Shown here one piece after another: positions 9,826-18,879 of a DNA stretch of 64,000 bases. Every line of letters starts with the position of its first letter. Position 1 is the stretch's first letter. The translations under genes were made by a program, and so were the position numbers. The notes beneath the pieces are model-generated. The model made no database searches, was not told the origin of the DNA, and saw only the letters and a program-made list of their open reading frames with translations. Source of the stretch: Jaenimonas drosophilae (taxonomy: Eukaryota > Euglenozoa > Kinetoplastea > Trypanosomatida > Trypanosomatidae); assembly GCA_030849065.1 (NCBI GenBank), contig JASAON010001657.1, positions 124,001 through 188,000 on the forward strand, written 5' to 3'.

Positions 9826-10176
9826 TCAGACAACTCCTCCTAACTTGTTATCAAGCATCCACTTACCCTTTTCGAACATGATGCCGCGTACCCTGGCGCT
9901 TGTTTGTCTTGCAGTCACTTCAAACTCGTAACGCACCTTTTGTTGAAAAAACTGAATATCTGTCACCACAAGTGTACTCCTGGCCTCCTTCAGAAGACGC
10001 CTATAGAGCAAGCAGGCGTCCACGGTCGTGGGCTCCATCGGTGGGAGTAGACGACTTTGACTTACTCGTGCTCGCTCCAACCGTGCACGACGCTGATTTG
10101 CCCGGGTATAGTTGGGGCTACCTTCCCTCCACCACTTTCGCCCACCTCCCAATAGACATGAGCTACTACGAAGCAT
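9826..10176 (-). CDS. LYR-motif (Complex1_LYR) mitochondrial protein
   Basis: Protein of 116 residues. The LYR triad is at 57-59 (LLYRRLLKEA) and is followed by a helical segment with a conserved FF and basic residues, ending KWMLDNKLGGVV. This is the pattern of small LYRM proteins, which bind mitochondrial acyl carrier protein and assist Fe-S cluster delivery or respiratory complex assembly. The first 46 residues are Arg-rich and lack acidic runs, so they could be a mitochondrial presequence. A second ATG (10036-10038) would give a 70-residue protein with LYR near the N terminus, as in most family members. A pyrimidine tract ending in AG sits 14 nt before the first ATG, which favours the long form. 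The client complex cannot be told from sequence alone. Confidence 0.8.
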   Translation of the reverse strand: MLRSSSCLLGGGRKWWREGSPNYTRANQRRARLERARVSQSRLLPPMEPTTVDACLLYRRLLKEARSTLVVTDIQFFQQKVRYEFEVTARQTSARVRGIMFEKGKWMLDNKLGGVV

Positions 10177-10190
10177 GGGCTACAATATGA

Positions 10191-10215
10191 CTAGAACTTC
10201 ACAAAAAGATTGATG
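10191..10215 (-). promoter_or_regulatory. Predicted trans-splice acceptor for the LYR gene
   Basis: A T-rich run followed by TTCTAG on the minus strand (AG is the complement of 10191-10192) lies 14 nt upstream of the first ATG. If used, the mRNA would include the long N-terminal form. Confidence 0.4.
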
Positions 10216-10266
10216 GTGGATTGACAAAGGAACCGATGAGAACGATCTGGGAACAGAGTACCAATA

Positions 10267-10290
10267 ATCCCATGTTCAAAACAATGGGAT
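10267..10290. repeat. Small inverted repeat (7-bp stem, 10-nt loop)
   Basis: ATCCCAT at 10267-10273 is complementary to ATGGGAT at 10284-10290. It lies in the gene-free stretch upstream of the LYR gene. It could form a hairpin in RNA, but such a short stem may be chance. Confidence 0.4.
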
Positions 10291-10299
10291 CGGAACATT

Positions 10300-10328
10300 T
10301 TCAAGCAATCACTAATTCAAGCAATCAC
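10300..10328. repeat. 13-bp direct repeat separated by 3 nt
   Basis: TTCAAGCAATCAC occurs at 10300-10312 and again at 10316-10328, separated by TAA. It lies just beside a small inverted repeat. This may be a simple slippage duplication; a function is not evident. Confidence 0.6.
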
Positions 10329-11496
10329 CGTGTTGAAACCCCTTGACGCAGCGGGTGCTGATGAGCAACTCAAGGGTATGGCAACTCCGTCTTCCAGCAC
10401 AACCTCTTCACACCCTACCTTGCGTAGTCGGGACCAACACCATGATGGGTTTAAAAGAAGGATGGATTCACTCACCTGTATAACCACCAACGTGCATGCA
10501 ATGTACGAGGTAGCCAATGCAGCTGGCAGATCAGAAAACGAAAGGAAAAAAGGTGACTCATCTCGGTTACGAGAAATCACACCAAAAAAAAAACGTTTTC
10601 TTCAATCGCTGTGTGTTCGGTACTACATCGTCACATATATAGACATACGTTACGGAAGTCATTTGCATGATCAGATATCATACCACCCCTGTGCAGCTGC
10701 TATTCCGCCATCACCAGTGAGCAAACACATGGTGATGGATTCAGCAGTGTGCAGCGGGTCGAACACGACTGGTAATATGAAGGGGTAAATGATGAAGCGA
10801 GTCCACTCAGCAATCTCACAGGACTCCGTTTTTTAATAAGGTCTATCTTGCATGTTTCCTTTTTCTTGGTGCCAGTTCCGTTGCAAAGCATGAAAACCTG
10901 ACATGAGAAATAGAAAACGCGCCAGTGCCCTCATAGAGAGTGAGTCAAGGTACTGCCGTCGCTCGTCGTGGAAGAAGAAAACGGAAAAGAGGAGGCGAAG
11001 GCGCTCTCCAAAAGAATGAAAAAGGTGGTCACTTACGGACGCAAACCTCTTACATGTTGAATCTCGAAAGATTCAAAGCGGTGATGACATTGTGCCCACA
11101 TCAACAATCATCCCATCCACTCAACCATGCACAACGTGCGATGTCAACCAACCTGTTGTACAGGTGACTATTGCTAACTTCACAGAGTGACCATGGAATC
11201 AATGAAGAGGCGAAAGAACTCCTGGCGTTTTCAACAATAGACTCATCAAAGAAAATCATCGCTTCACCAACACGAAAAACCACCAGAAAAAAAATCGTGA
11301 GGTGACCAACTCGGCTGCGTGCGTAGTAAATAGAAGAGAAGGGAGATACACGAGGGCACCACATCGAGACCAACGGAATACATGCTGGCGACGGTCTCTC
11401 CACTAGATTGGTGTCCCCCCGTCAAAAAAAGTCATGAAGAAAAAACAAAATCTTCATATAAGCAATTGTGTGTTGATATGGTACTTTCTGTTTTTT

Positions 11497-13008
11497 TCAT
11501 TGTTGAATTGCACTGTCTGTCTTAGCCTCGACAGCGGCGTCCAGGGCCTGAGACAGGTCCGCCATGATGTCTTCAATCTTCTCAATGCCCACGGAAAGTC
11601 GGATGAGGTCATCTGGAACTGTACGCTTCTCCTTAGGGATAGAGGCATGGGAGAGCAGACACGGCATCTCCACCAACGAGTTGCAGCTGCCAAAGCTCAC
11701 TGTGAGCTTGAAGAGCTTGCACGCCCGCACAAAGCGTTCAGAACGTTTCACGTCTCCTGTTTCAAAGGAGATGACGGTACAGGGGCCCTTCGCCTGGCTC
11801 ATGTGTATGTCGAAGTCCTTAGCGGTGGCGGAAAGGATGTTGGGAGCAATGACCGGATTCAGACCGGCGTAGTGCATGCGAGTAACGACCTGGGTTTGAT
11901 GGACAAGAAACAGGGCAACCGCCACAGCATTCAATTCCTGCTTTTCCACACGAATCGCGAGGGTCTTCATGCCGCGCAGGAGGAGCCAGCAGTCAAAGGG
12001 TGAGAGGCCATTGCCCTGGGAATTTTGCAAAAAGGCCACTTTCTTTGCGTTTTCAGCGCTCTTTACGCAGAGCAATCCTGCCATTGTGTCACTGTGCCCG
12101 CACAAGAACTTGGTTCCGCTGTGGAGGGAGTAGTCACAACCCAAGCTTAACGGTGTACAACGCATGGGGGACATCATGGTGTTGTCAATAGAGACCTCCA
12201 CGCCATAGCGGTGCGCCAGCGCCGTCAATGCACGAATGTCCACGACGCGCATGAGTGGGTTAGTGGGACTCTCAATGTGCAGCAGCCGTGCGGTGGAATG
12301 ACTGGCCAAGACCTTCTCCACATCACTCAGCTTCCACGTCTCCACAAAAACCACCTCCACGCCAAAACGCTGTGCAACCTGCGTGAGGTAGCGGTGCATG
12401 CCGCCGTACAAATCTGCACTGGCCACGACCACATCGCCAGTGGATAGCGTTGCAACCAAGGTTTGCAAGGCAGCCATGCCAGTGCCAAAGGCAAAGGCAC
12501 TGTGGGCACCTTCCAGCTTTGCGACGAGCGTCTCCATTGCTGTGCGGGTCGGGTTGCCACTTCGTGTGTAGTCATATGGACCGAAGCTGCCAATATCTGG
12601 CTGTACAAAGGTAGCCGTTTGATAAATGGGCATGGAGCTTGGGTGGTAGGGGTCGTTGGGGCAGCCATCGAAAATGACAACCTCTGTATGTGGGTGTGCT
12701 GTAGCGCGGTCAAAGTGGGGGCGTGGGGGGTGCGGAGGAAGGTCGTTGTAGTTGCCCCCCTTGTCAACGTGGAAGTGCTGAGGCTGCAAGCCTTCCTCAA
12801 GGTGTTCGCGTTCCTCTTCCAGTGCGGAGAGCACCGTGTGGGATGGGTTCTTAGCCGCACTTACGGCAAATGCCATTTCAAGACGCCCAACCTTTTCACG
12901 GAGCATGAAGTTGATAGCCTCCAACTCGGCAATGCGATCTGCATCCGTGGGGGTACTTCGGATGGGGGACACATAAGTCCAGCGATCGTTGACTTCGGTG
13001 GCAGACAT
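11497..13008 (-). CDS. Cystathionine beta-lyase (Cys/Met metabolism PLP enzyme)
   Basis: Protein of 503 residues with a clean ATG. Residues from about 105 to the end form the Cys/Met-metabolism PLP-enzyme fold: YTRSGNPTR, the FGTGMAAL cofactor phosphate-binding region, SADLYGG, an IDNT aspartate, and the Schiff-base lysine at about 300 in HSGTKFLCGHSD. The KFLCGHSD context is closest to plant and bacterial cystathionine beta-lyases, which cleave cystathionine to homocysteine, pyruvate and ammonia in methionine synthesis. Cystathionine gamma-lyase or methionine gamma-lyase cannot be fully excluded. About 100 residues precede the domain: a helical, Glu/Leu-rich segment that could be a coiled coil, then a His/Pro-rich linker. 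No obvious organelle signal is seen, so it is likely cytosolic. Confidence 0.9.
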   Translation of the reverse strand: MSATEVNDRWTYVSPIRSTPTDADRIAELEAINFMLREKVGRLEMAFAVSAAKNPSHTVLSALEEEREHLEEGLQPQHFHVDKGGNYNDLPPHPPRPHFDRATAHPHTEVVIFDGCPNDPYHPSSMPIYQTATFVQPDIGSFGPYDYTRSGNPTRTAMETLVAKLEGAHSAFAFGTGMAALQTLVATLSTGDVVVASADLYGGMHRYLTQVAQRFGVEVVFVETWKLSDVEKVLASHSTARLLHIESPTNPLMRVVDIRALTALAHRYGVEVSIDNTMMSPMRCTPLSLGCDYSLHSGTKFLCGHSDTMAGLLCVKSAENAKKVAFLQNSQGNGLSPFDCWLLLRGMKTLAIRVEKQELNAVAVALFLVHQTQVVTRMHYAGLNPVIAPNILSATAKDFDIHMSQAKGPCTVISFETGDVKRSERFVRACKLFKLTVSFGSCNSLVEMPCLLSHASIPKEKRTVPDDLIRLSVGIEKIEDIMADLSQALDAAVEAKTDSAIQQ

Positions 13009-13321
13009 GATGGATGATCGATGAGAAAAGAGAAGAAAGTGTAGCTAGTCTGAGTACTGAGTATATTGGAAATGTGTAAAGAAACTTGAAACAACACGGA
13101 AATGCACTAAAAGAGCTGCTACCTAATTTTTTTCGTTGTAGAAGAGAGGAGAGTGAGTCTGATTGGAGTACTGGTCTAGGCACGAAAAAAAATGAAGTCG
13201 AAGGCAAAGAGAAGATGGTGATGAGCGGACCGAAGGTGAGCTGTCAAAAGCATCCACGTGTACGCAGAGAAAGTGCGCATCTCTGGTTACCAAGAGAAAC
13301 TCATCTTTTTCACACCAACTG
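13009..13321 (-). other. Intergenic spacer between the UGT-like gene and cystathionine beta-lyase
   Basis: This 313-nt spacer is T/C-rich on the coding strand just before the cystathionine beta-lyase ATG (complement of 13020-13040). Nothing gene-like was seen in it. Confidence 0.5.
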
Positions 13322-15415
13322 TTAGAAGAACTTCTCCTCATCCAGTATTCTTCGTGGTGCAACACGAATCCCCGGGTGTGTTCGTCTAGTCGACCGGGAA
13401 GATGAAGGAACGAGAGCCAGTAGCTCAGCTGATGCGGCATCCTCCACTTCTTCTGGTGTGTCCGTCGCGACACTCACTAACTGCATCGGTGATGATGACG
13501 TCACAACCTGTGAGCTCGGCTTTGGTCGTTGCCTTCTGTGGAAACGGCAGCAGTTGTGGCACAGATAGCGAACCACATGGTCAAGAACGTACAACAGAGC
13601 CAGCCAGCCACATACCAAGAGAAGAAACACCAGACACGGATAGAGCCAATCCACAACATTGGGCATCGTGTAGATGGAGCACACACTTGATGAAACAGGG
13701 TCATCCAGAAGGAGATTGAACTCACGGTCTTCTACCAGCGTCGCAACTGCATCACTACCTTCCTCTTCGCGTACGGAGAACACAAAGGCGGCAGCACGAA
13801 TGACGGCCTGAAGTCGATGAGCACGCATCTGTATAGAATCTGTGTTACCAAGACCAAATGCGAGGGCGTCTCCCCAATCTGGCGTAGAGATTGAGCGCGC
13901 GTCACCGACATAACGGCCAACACCTAGAGCTTCTAAGCGCTCGCATATCCCTGCTTCTTCCTTCATCAGTGCCATCGCCACGATGGGTATGCGTGCATGA
14001 ATGGCTGTGAGCACCAACGGTGACGAGCAATAAGTGATCAACATCCGAAGGTTTGGATGAACCAGGAGAGATTCAGGAAGATCCAGAGAGGATGGGAGAC
14101 TCCAAGAGCGAGAGTCTGGAAGATTATCTGGTACATCCTCGTCAATGGCTGCATGCCGTGACGTCTTCCACACAACACACAACGACTCATTCCCCAAGAA
14201 CCTCGCGAGTGACTTCCGCCAGTGAGTGGAAATCCATGACCTGGAGGGGATGTCAACCAGAACGACACCTTGAGAGCAGTGCGAGACAAACTTGAGAAGT
14301 TGCGCCGTGCCGTTGTGATGCAGTGCGGTGAGTGAACGGTCTCGTCTCCTTCGCAGTGCACCAACTGCGTGCATGTTCGAGCACCGATGTGGAGGAGTGG
14401 TGCCAGAGATGACTGTCCACCCAGCCGTCGGGGATACCACGACGTCTCGATCACGCCACGGAACCAGCAAGTGTGGCAACGGTGGGACATCCAATCCACA
14501 ACGTCGTCGATTGAGTTGCCTGAGGAGCCATGCCCGTTCTACTGCCTGAACGACCGGATTACGGAGTACCCATGATAGAGGGTGGGCGTTTCGCAAACGT
14601 GTGAAGATGGAGCTTGATGAAGATGCCGGTAGCGTGAGCATCGTACTCATCTCCAATCCACCATCGTGGAGGATGATATCTGTAGAGTGAATATACACCG
14701 CAGCCAAGTGAAATCGAGCAGCGACAGTGGAGCACACGTAAGACGTACCGGAGCAGAGGAGGTTTGTCACCGTCAAATCCTGCAATCGATCCGAGTGGGC
14801 TGCAGATTGCCGAAGGCTACCCATGGCATCAAGATACTCATCAATTGTTTGGTCATGATATGAAACCATGTACTGAAGCCAAGCTTGGGAAAGCGTGTCG
14901 GGTGAACCAGTTGCTGGGAAGTCCCACTCACCTTGTGACTCATCTTCATGAAGCGGAAGTGTGATACAGAACGAGCGTTGCTGTGCCTCTGAACTCATTC
15001 CATCGCGAATAAGCGAGCAGAAGAGGTCATCGTGGACAAAAAACGACACGTGGTGACCTCGAAGAGCAAGCGCCTCAGCGACTGCAACCAGTGGCTTGTA
15101 CGTATCCCACTGGGGAACCCCAATGACGGCGAAGTGTAGAGTAGCATGTCTGCGGAGAGACGAACGAGAGTCAAGAGAGTCCTGTGAAAGGAATCTTGAC
15201 TCGCACACGTTGCACACCGCCGGATCATCATCGGTGGTGAGGGGCAGTGGTGCTGCTGTATCGTACAAGTGGTTGGTAGCATCCATCATGACAAAAGAGC
15301 GGTCGTGCACCAGCGATGGAGCGCAACTTGCCACCTGCCCGCCACAGCACAGGACAACCAAGAGACACGTCAGGCCTAGGCATGGCAACGTTCTGTGCGA
15401 GTGTGACGCGATCAT
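13322..15415 (-). CDS. UDP-glycosyltransferase-like (GT1) type I membrane protein, degenerate donor site
   Basis: Protein of 697 residues. An N-terminal signal peptide (about 1-30, hydrophobic LGLTCLLVVLCCGG) leads to a GT-B-like region (about 70-560). One strong transmembrane helix follows near 585-610 (YPCLVFLLLVCGWLALLYVL), then a basic, Ser-rich cytosolic tail. This is the topology of ER UDP-glucuronosyltransferases. The C-terminal domain keeps the family outline (a W-S-L-P segment, then LLVHPNLRMLITY and a GVGRYV-like end). However, the usual HGG of the nucleotide-sugar site reads YCS, and the DQ pair after it reads EE. The fold is therefore inferred, and activity as a canonical UDP-sugar transferase is doubtful. 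It could be a diverged transferase, a lectin-like relative or a sterol-glycoside type enzyme. Confidence 0.7.
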   Translation of the reverse strand: MIASHSHRTLPCLGLTCLLVVLCCGGQVASCAPSLVHDRSFVMMDATNHLYDTAAPLPLTTDDDPAVCNVCESRFLSQDSLDSRSSLRRHATLHFAVIGVPQWDTYKPLVAVAEALALRGHHVSFFVHDDLFCSLIRDGMSSEAQQRSFCITLPLHEDESQGEWDFPATGSPDTLSQAWLQYMVSYHDQTIDEYLDAMGSLRQSAAHSDRLQDLTVTNLLCSGTSYVCSTVAARFHLAAVYIHSTDIILHDGGLEMSTMLTLPASSSSSIFTRLRNAHPLSWVLRNPVVQAVERAWLLRQLNRRRCGLDVPPLPHLLVPWRDRDVVVSPTAGWTVISGTTPPHRCSNMHAVGALRRRRDRSLTALHHNGTAQLLKFVSHCSQGVVLVDIPSRSWISTHWRKSLARFLGNESLCVVWKTSRHAAIDEDVPDNLPDSRSWSLPSSLDLPESLLVHPNLRMLITYCSSPLVLTAIHARIPIVAMALMKEEAGICERLEALGVGRYVGDARSISTPDWGDALAFGLGNTDSIQMRAHRLQAVIRAAAFVFSVREEEGSDAVATLVEDREFNLLLDDPVSSSVCSIYTMPNVVDWLYPCLVFLLLVCGWLALLYVLDHVVRYLCHNCCRFHRRQRPKPSSQVVTSSSPMQLVSVATDTPEEVEDAASAELLALVPSSSRSTRRTHPGIRVAPRRILDEEKFF

Positions 15416-15650
15416 TCACCATACAATGACTAAAAGAGACCAATGAAGAAGTGAAACAGTGGAAGAAGCGATTAAGGCTATTTGGTAATTTTCACATTCA
15501 GATCGCAACAACTATACCCATCAGTGGACATCACTGCATGGGACCATCACATCATCACCTACCGTGATATCAATAGTTAGCACGCGCATAAATTCGTCGA
15601 CGGCTGCAGATGTCGTCACGGCCCTTCATTGCTTCCATGGCGTCCCCCGG

Positions 15651-16568
15651 TCAGCAGAACTTCGCCTGTGAAAAATCCATCTCAGGATGCGCCGCCATGA
15701 ACTTGGAGAGCATATCTTGCTTCTTCTGCTCTTCGGAGGTGGGCTTTCCCAACGCCTTTTGCCGCTGGTCGTACATCATCTTCTCAACCGTCTGACGGGT
15801 CTCACCATCCAGGTCATCCAGCTTGGAGTTCTCCGGGACGACCTTTTGGAGGTCAATTTCGGGGTCACCCTTCATGACCGTGCGCCACCACGACATATCC
15901 TTTTGCTTGTAGAGCGTCATCACAACAACGGAACCATCTTCGATGGTCCACATGCAATCAGGGGCCTTAACCGCCTCGACGAGTTCGCCATCCAGAATGA
16001 GTGGCTTCCCCTTCATTCCAACCTTTAGATGGGTAGAGGTAATCTCAACCGTGAGCTGCTTCCCGCGGACATTGCTCGCCGCAAGGGGCACACGCACCTC
16101 CACCTCTTGCAGAGACTGTGAAAATGTGTAGTGCTCATACTCAAAGCCATTGCCCGCAGTGGGGGGCAAGCCCTTGGGCTTCTGCGAATCTTCTTCTCCT
16201 TCTTCGTTTTTGGCAGCCTCCACCTCCTGCATCTTCTTGTCGAGCTCAGCCTTGCGTCGTGCGGCTTCCACCGCAGCTTTCTCAGCTACTTCCTCATCAT
16301 CCTCCAACACCTCCACACGTGACGACTGCTTGGATGCTGCCTCTGCCGCCTTTCGTCGCGCCTCTTCTTCACGCTGACGGCGCTGACGCTCCTCGGCTTC
16401 AGCCAAGTACCGGTCCATGAACTTATTAATGGATGAACGAGCAAGGTCAGGCTGGGAGAAGAAGTCCGTCTTGCGATTGAGGAAAGAAAAGAAGACGTCG
16501 AGGATTCCATCAATACCTTGCTGTTTCTGGGCAATCGCCAGCAGCATCGAGTCATAGACCTCCGCCAT
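15651..16568 (-). CDS. NUDC: NudC-type CS-domain co-chaperone
   Basis: Protein of 305 residues. The N-terminal NudC segment (about 1-60: FFSFLNRKTDFF) is followed by a charged coiled-coil region (70-125) and a p23-like CS domain (about 145-240, from YTFSQSLQEVEVRVPL to KDMSWW). The C-terminal helices end in MAAHPEMDFSQAKF, typical of full-length NUDC. Family role: Hsp90-linked co-chaperone that stabilises WD40 clients and supports dynein/LIS1-dependent nuclear movement and cytokinesis. The length matches the family. The start is the only ATG that gives a full N-terminal domain. A (GT)8 microsatellite lies just upstream. Confidence 0.95.
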   Translation of the reverse strand: MAEVYDSMLLAIAQKQQGIDGILDVFFSFLNRKTDFFSQPDLARSSINKFMDRYLAEAEERQRRQREEEARRKAAEAASKQSSRVEVLEDDEEVAEKAAVEAARRKAELDKKMQEVEAAKNEEGEEDSQKPKGLPPTAGNGFEYEHYTFSQSLQEVEVRVPLAASNVRGKQLTVEITSTHLKVGMKGKPLILDGELVEAVKAPDCMWTIEDGSVVVMTLYKQKDMSWWRTVMKGDPEIDLQKVVPENSKLDDLDGETRQTVEKMMYDQRQKALGKPTSEEQKKQDMLSKFMAAHPEMDFSQAKFC

Positions 16569-16578
16569 CGGTTTCTGA

Positions 16579-16595
16579 GTGTGTGTGTGTGTGTG
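16579..16595. repeat. GT/CA dinucleotide microsatellite
   Basis: A perfect alternating GT run of 17 nt, 11 nt upstream of the NUDC ATG. Read on the minus strand it is (CA)n and lies in, or just before, the predicted 5' UTR of NUDC. Confidence 0.8.
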
Positions 16596-16625
16596 CTTTC
16601 GCGTGTGAAATCTTAATCGGAGAGT

Positions 16626-16658
16626 CTAGATGGAATCGTAAGAGAGAAAGAACAAGAT
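16626..16658 (-). promoter_or_regulatory. Predicted trans-splice acceptor for NUDC
   Basis: A T/C-rich run ending in ATCTAG on the minus strand (AG is the complement of 16626-16627), 57 nt upstream of the NUDC ATG. Using it would place the CA repeat inside the 5' UTR. A CAG at 16575-16577, only 6 nt from the ATG, is an alternative. Confidence 0.4.
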
Positions 16659-16802
16659 GAATTGCCGATGGGCTCAGAGGAAGGTGCCAGTTGGGGGGGG
16701 GCATGTGTGGCACTCGTGAGAGTAGGAATTATTCAAGCTGTTGTAGCTGACATGGACTTGGAGCAGTTGGAAGATTGGGTGTGAAGTAGCCTCGCCTCTG
16801 CA

Positions 16803-18584
16803 TCACAGCGTAGGCGGTGTGGGGCCCATGAGACTGAGTAGCGGGCTGATCGAAACCCAATGGAGGCATAGATAGCGAAACACGTCCACCGACAGTCGTC
16901 TTCGCTCAACAGTGTAGTGCCCTGCCAGACGGCGATACTGCCGCGCAAGAGCGTGGACACGCAAGGAGGCCCATGTGGCTTTCATGGATAGGTACTCCGC
17001 ACCAATAAGTCCGTCCCACACACTTGGATCAAAGCATCGCCACTTCAGCTCGTGTGAGAGAGCCTCTAGTAGCATCTGTACGTCATATTTGGCAGCGTGG
17101 TCTGGGGAGGACGTGAGGACATACACCAGAAAGAACTCCACCGGAATTGTTGGCGCTTGTTCATCCTCAAACCACGGAATACTTCGCCATCTCCTTGAGA
17201 CGTCCGACAAACAATCTGCCACCGCCGCGGAAACAGCGCCACGGTTCAGTTTCATAATGTGTTGAACCACCTCTGCGTGGTTGTCGAGTGAGGAGGCAAT
17301 ATCCCAGTGACGTTGCACCCTCAGCATAATAGTCTGAGAAAAGCAAACCTTAAAACGTTGGGTTGTTGTCATGGAAGATATTGGCAGGAGCTGTTCACCC
17401 CACGCGTTCTGGAAGAAGTGTACATAGGCCTTTGTGAGCGCTACAGAAGCCGCACGTGACAAATGCAGAGAGGAGAGCAGTCCATCACCGGCCATATGCG
17501 GTGCGAAGAGCCTTGCCCAGCGCCGACACACATGTCCTACGACGAGCATCCACCGAGGCGAAAGAAACATGATGATGTGCTGCAGTATCTCCAATGGCAA
17601 TGGATCTGTTGATGCTGGGCCACTCATAAGTGATTTTGAGTGTACCACAGTAGAGGATTCGTTGTGCTCCAGTCTCCTTCTCCGCACAGCATGGACGGTT
17701 GGCGTTGCTATTTTGCGTTCTTCATGTGGAAATTTAATGATGAAGGCTTGCCGATCAGATGACGTCTGGGTGATCCGGAACTGGTGCACTGTGCGAAGCT
17801 CCAGGAGCAACGCGTGAGTCACATGAAGACTGTCAGCGCCAGCAAGATAGCAGAAGCTGCGGTTGTGAGGCCTGCATGGTGGATAGGATTCGTGCCAATC
17901 TCGTCGATGTAACCAAGGAAGATCTGGGCGACACCAACGATGCTCGCCTTTGTCACTTCGTATGTCTGCACAAAGCTTCACTTGGGCCCTGACCCAGTAC
18001 CGAGCACTGATGTCAAGTGCCTGGTGCAACTTGCTAATCAAAACACCTGTGGCCGATAACAATCCTGATCTCCGTTCGCCTTGATTGATCGCGGGCATGA
18101 TGTCTTCTTCCTCCTTATCGGATGCATCTGGCGAAAAATGATCCTCATAGTAGGGCTGCGAGAGGAGTGCATCGAGATCTCGACGAATTGTAGACAAGTC
18201 AAAGGTGCTACAGGCGTAGTGAGCCAAGCATGAGAGAAGCACCGGCCCCAGCACAGCATCATTAAGATGGTTGAGGAAGTACGTCTCCTGCTGATTCAGA
18301 ATATGCAGCATTTCATGGTGCGGTTGTGTCATTGTTGATTGAGAAGATAATAGAAAGTCATCCTCCACCACAAGAGACTCACGCAGCTCATAAAACAGGG
18401 TACAAACTGTGTTAACTTCCAGTAACAACTCCAGCAAAGACACATCCTCAGTTGTGTAGCGGTGTTCGTGGAAAGGAAGGTTGTGAGGCGTCTTCATCTG
18501 GTTCACGGCGATGTGAACATCGTTACGAATTATCTGAAAGATGTCAATAAACCGAATCGACGACTGAGGAAAGAAGGAAGGCAT
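16803..18584 (-). CDS. F-box protein, otherwise unrecognised
   Basis: Protein of 593 residues. A good F-box motif lies at about residues 325-362: DPLPLEILQHIIMFLS, then VVGHVCRRWARLF. Family role: the F-box binds Skp1 and recruits a substrate to an SCF ubiquitin ligase. The N-terminal 200 residues and the C-terminal 230 are mostly helical and have no recognisable substrate-binding repeats (no WD40, LRR or Kelch pattern), so the target is unknown. The mid-protein placement of the F-box is unusual but not unique. The start ATG is followed by a hydrophobic, plausible N terminus, and no signal peptide is seen. Confidence 0.8.
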   Translation of the reverse strand: MPSFFPQSSIRFIDIFQIIRNDVHIAVNQMKTPHNLPFHEHRYTTEDVSLLELLLEVNTVCTLFYELRESLVVEDDFLLSSQSTMTQPHHEMLHILNQQETYFLNHLNDAVLGPVLLSCLAHYACSTFDLSTIRRDLDALLSQPYYEDHFSPDASDKEEEDIMPAINQGERRSGLLSATGVLISKLHQALDISARYWVRAQVKLCADIRSDKGEHRWCRPDLPWLHRRDWHESYPPCRPHNRSFCYLAGADSLHVTHALLLELRTVHQFRITQTSSDRQAFIIKFPHEERKIATPTVHAVRRRRLEHNESSTVVHSKSLMSGPASTDPLPLEILQHIIMFLSPRWMLVVGHVCRRWARLFAPHMAGDGLLSSLHLSRAASVALTKAYVHFFQNAWGEQLLPISSMTTTQRFKVCFSQTIMLRVQRHWDIASSLDNHAEVVQHIMKLNRGAVSAAVADCLSDVSRRWRSIPWFEDEQAPTIPVEFFLVYVLTSSPDHAAKYDVQMLLEALSHELKWRCFDPSVWDGLIGAEYLSMKATWASLRVHALARQYRRLAGHYTVERRRLSVDVFRYLCLHWVSISPLLSLMGPTPPTL

Positions 18585-18879
18585 TCACCGCTGCAGGTCC
18601 TCTACTGTGTGATGGTGCGATGTGACGGTAGAATGTGTGTGTGAATACGCCACAAGTTCCTTCTCACCATCACTCCGTGCTGACGCCTACACATGCTGAA
18701 CGAAAATATTGTAAAGAAACACAACAATGAAGAAAAAGATGAGTACATGCCTCAGTTGCTTTCCAAGATCAGTGTGAGTGCCACTTGTAGTTAAGTACGT
18801 TGTTACAGAGCTTGTGCTTACGTCACGATATTCACACAGTCACACAAGGAAAACTTGCCTCACGCATTGCCATTGTGGA
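18585..18879 (-). other. Intergenic spacer between the flavoprotein and F-box genes
   Basis: A spacer of 295 nt with A-rich runs on the plus strand (18710-18740), which read as pyrimidine tracts on the coding strand. No gene was seen. Confidence 0.5.

Larger units (their letters stand above)
10177..11496. other. 1.3-kb gene-free stretch
   Basis: No credible gene on either strand: the open frames are short, start at non-ATG codons and resemble no family. It contains a 7-bp inverted repeat with a 10-nt loop (10267-10290), a 13-bp direct repeat (10300-10328) and several A-rich runs (10583-10593, 11286-11293). It should hold the 3' UTR of cystathionine beta-lyase and the 5' UTR of the LYR gene. 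It is long enough for a small non-coding RNA, but no tRNA or snoRNA pattern was recognised. Confidence 0.5.

Noticed and set aside
10317..10580. Possible conventional intron signals (CAG followed by GTGAGT, AAG followed by GTAGGG) on the minus strand
   Set aside because: No coding exon could be built on either side, and no other gene in the window shows introns.
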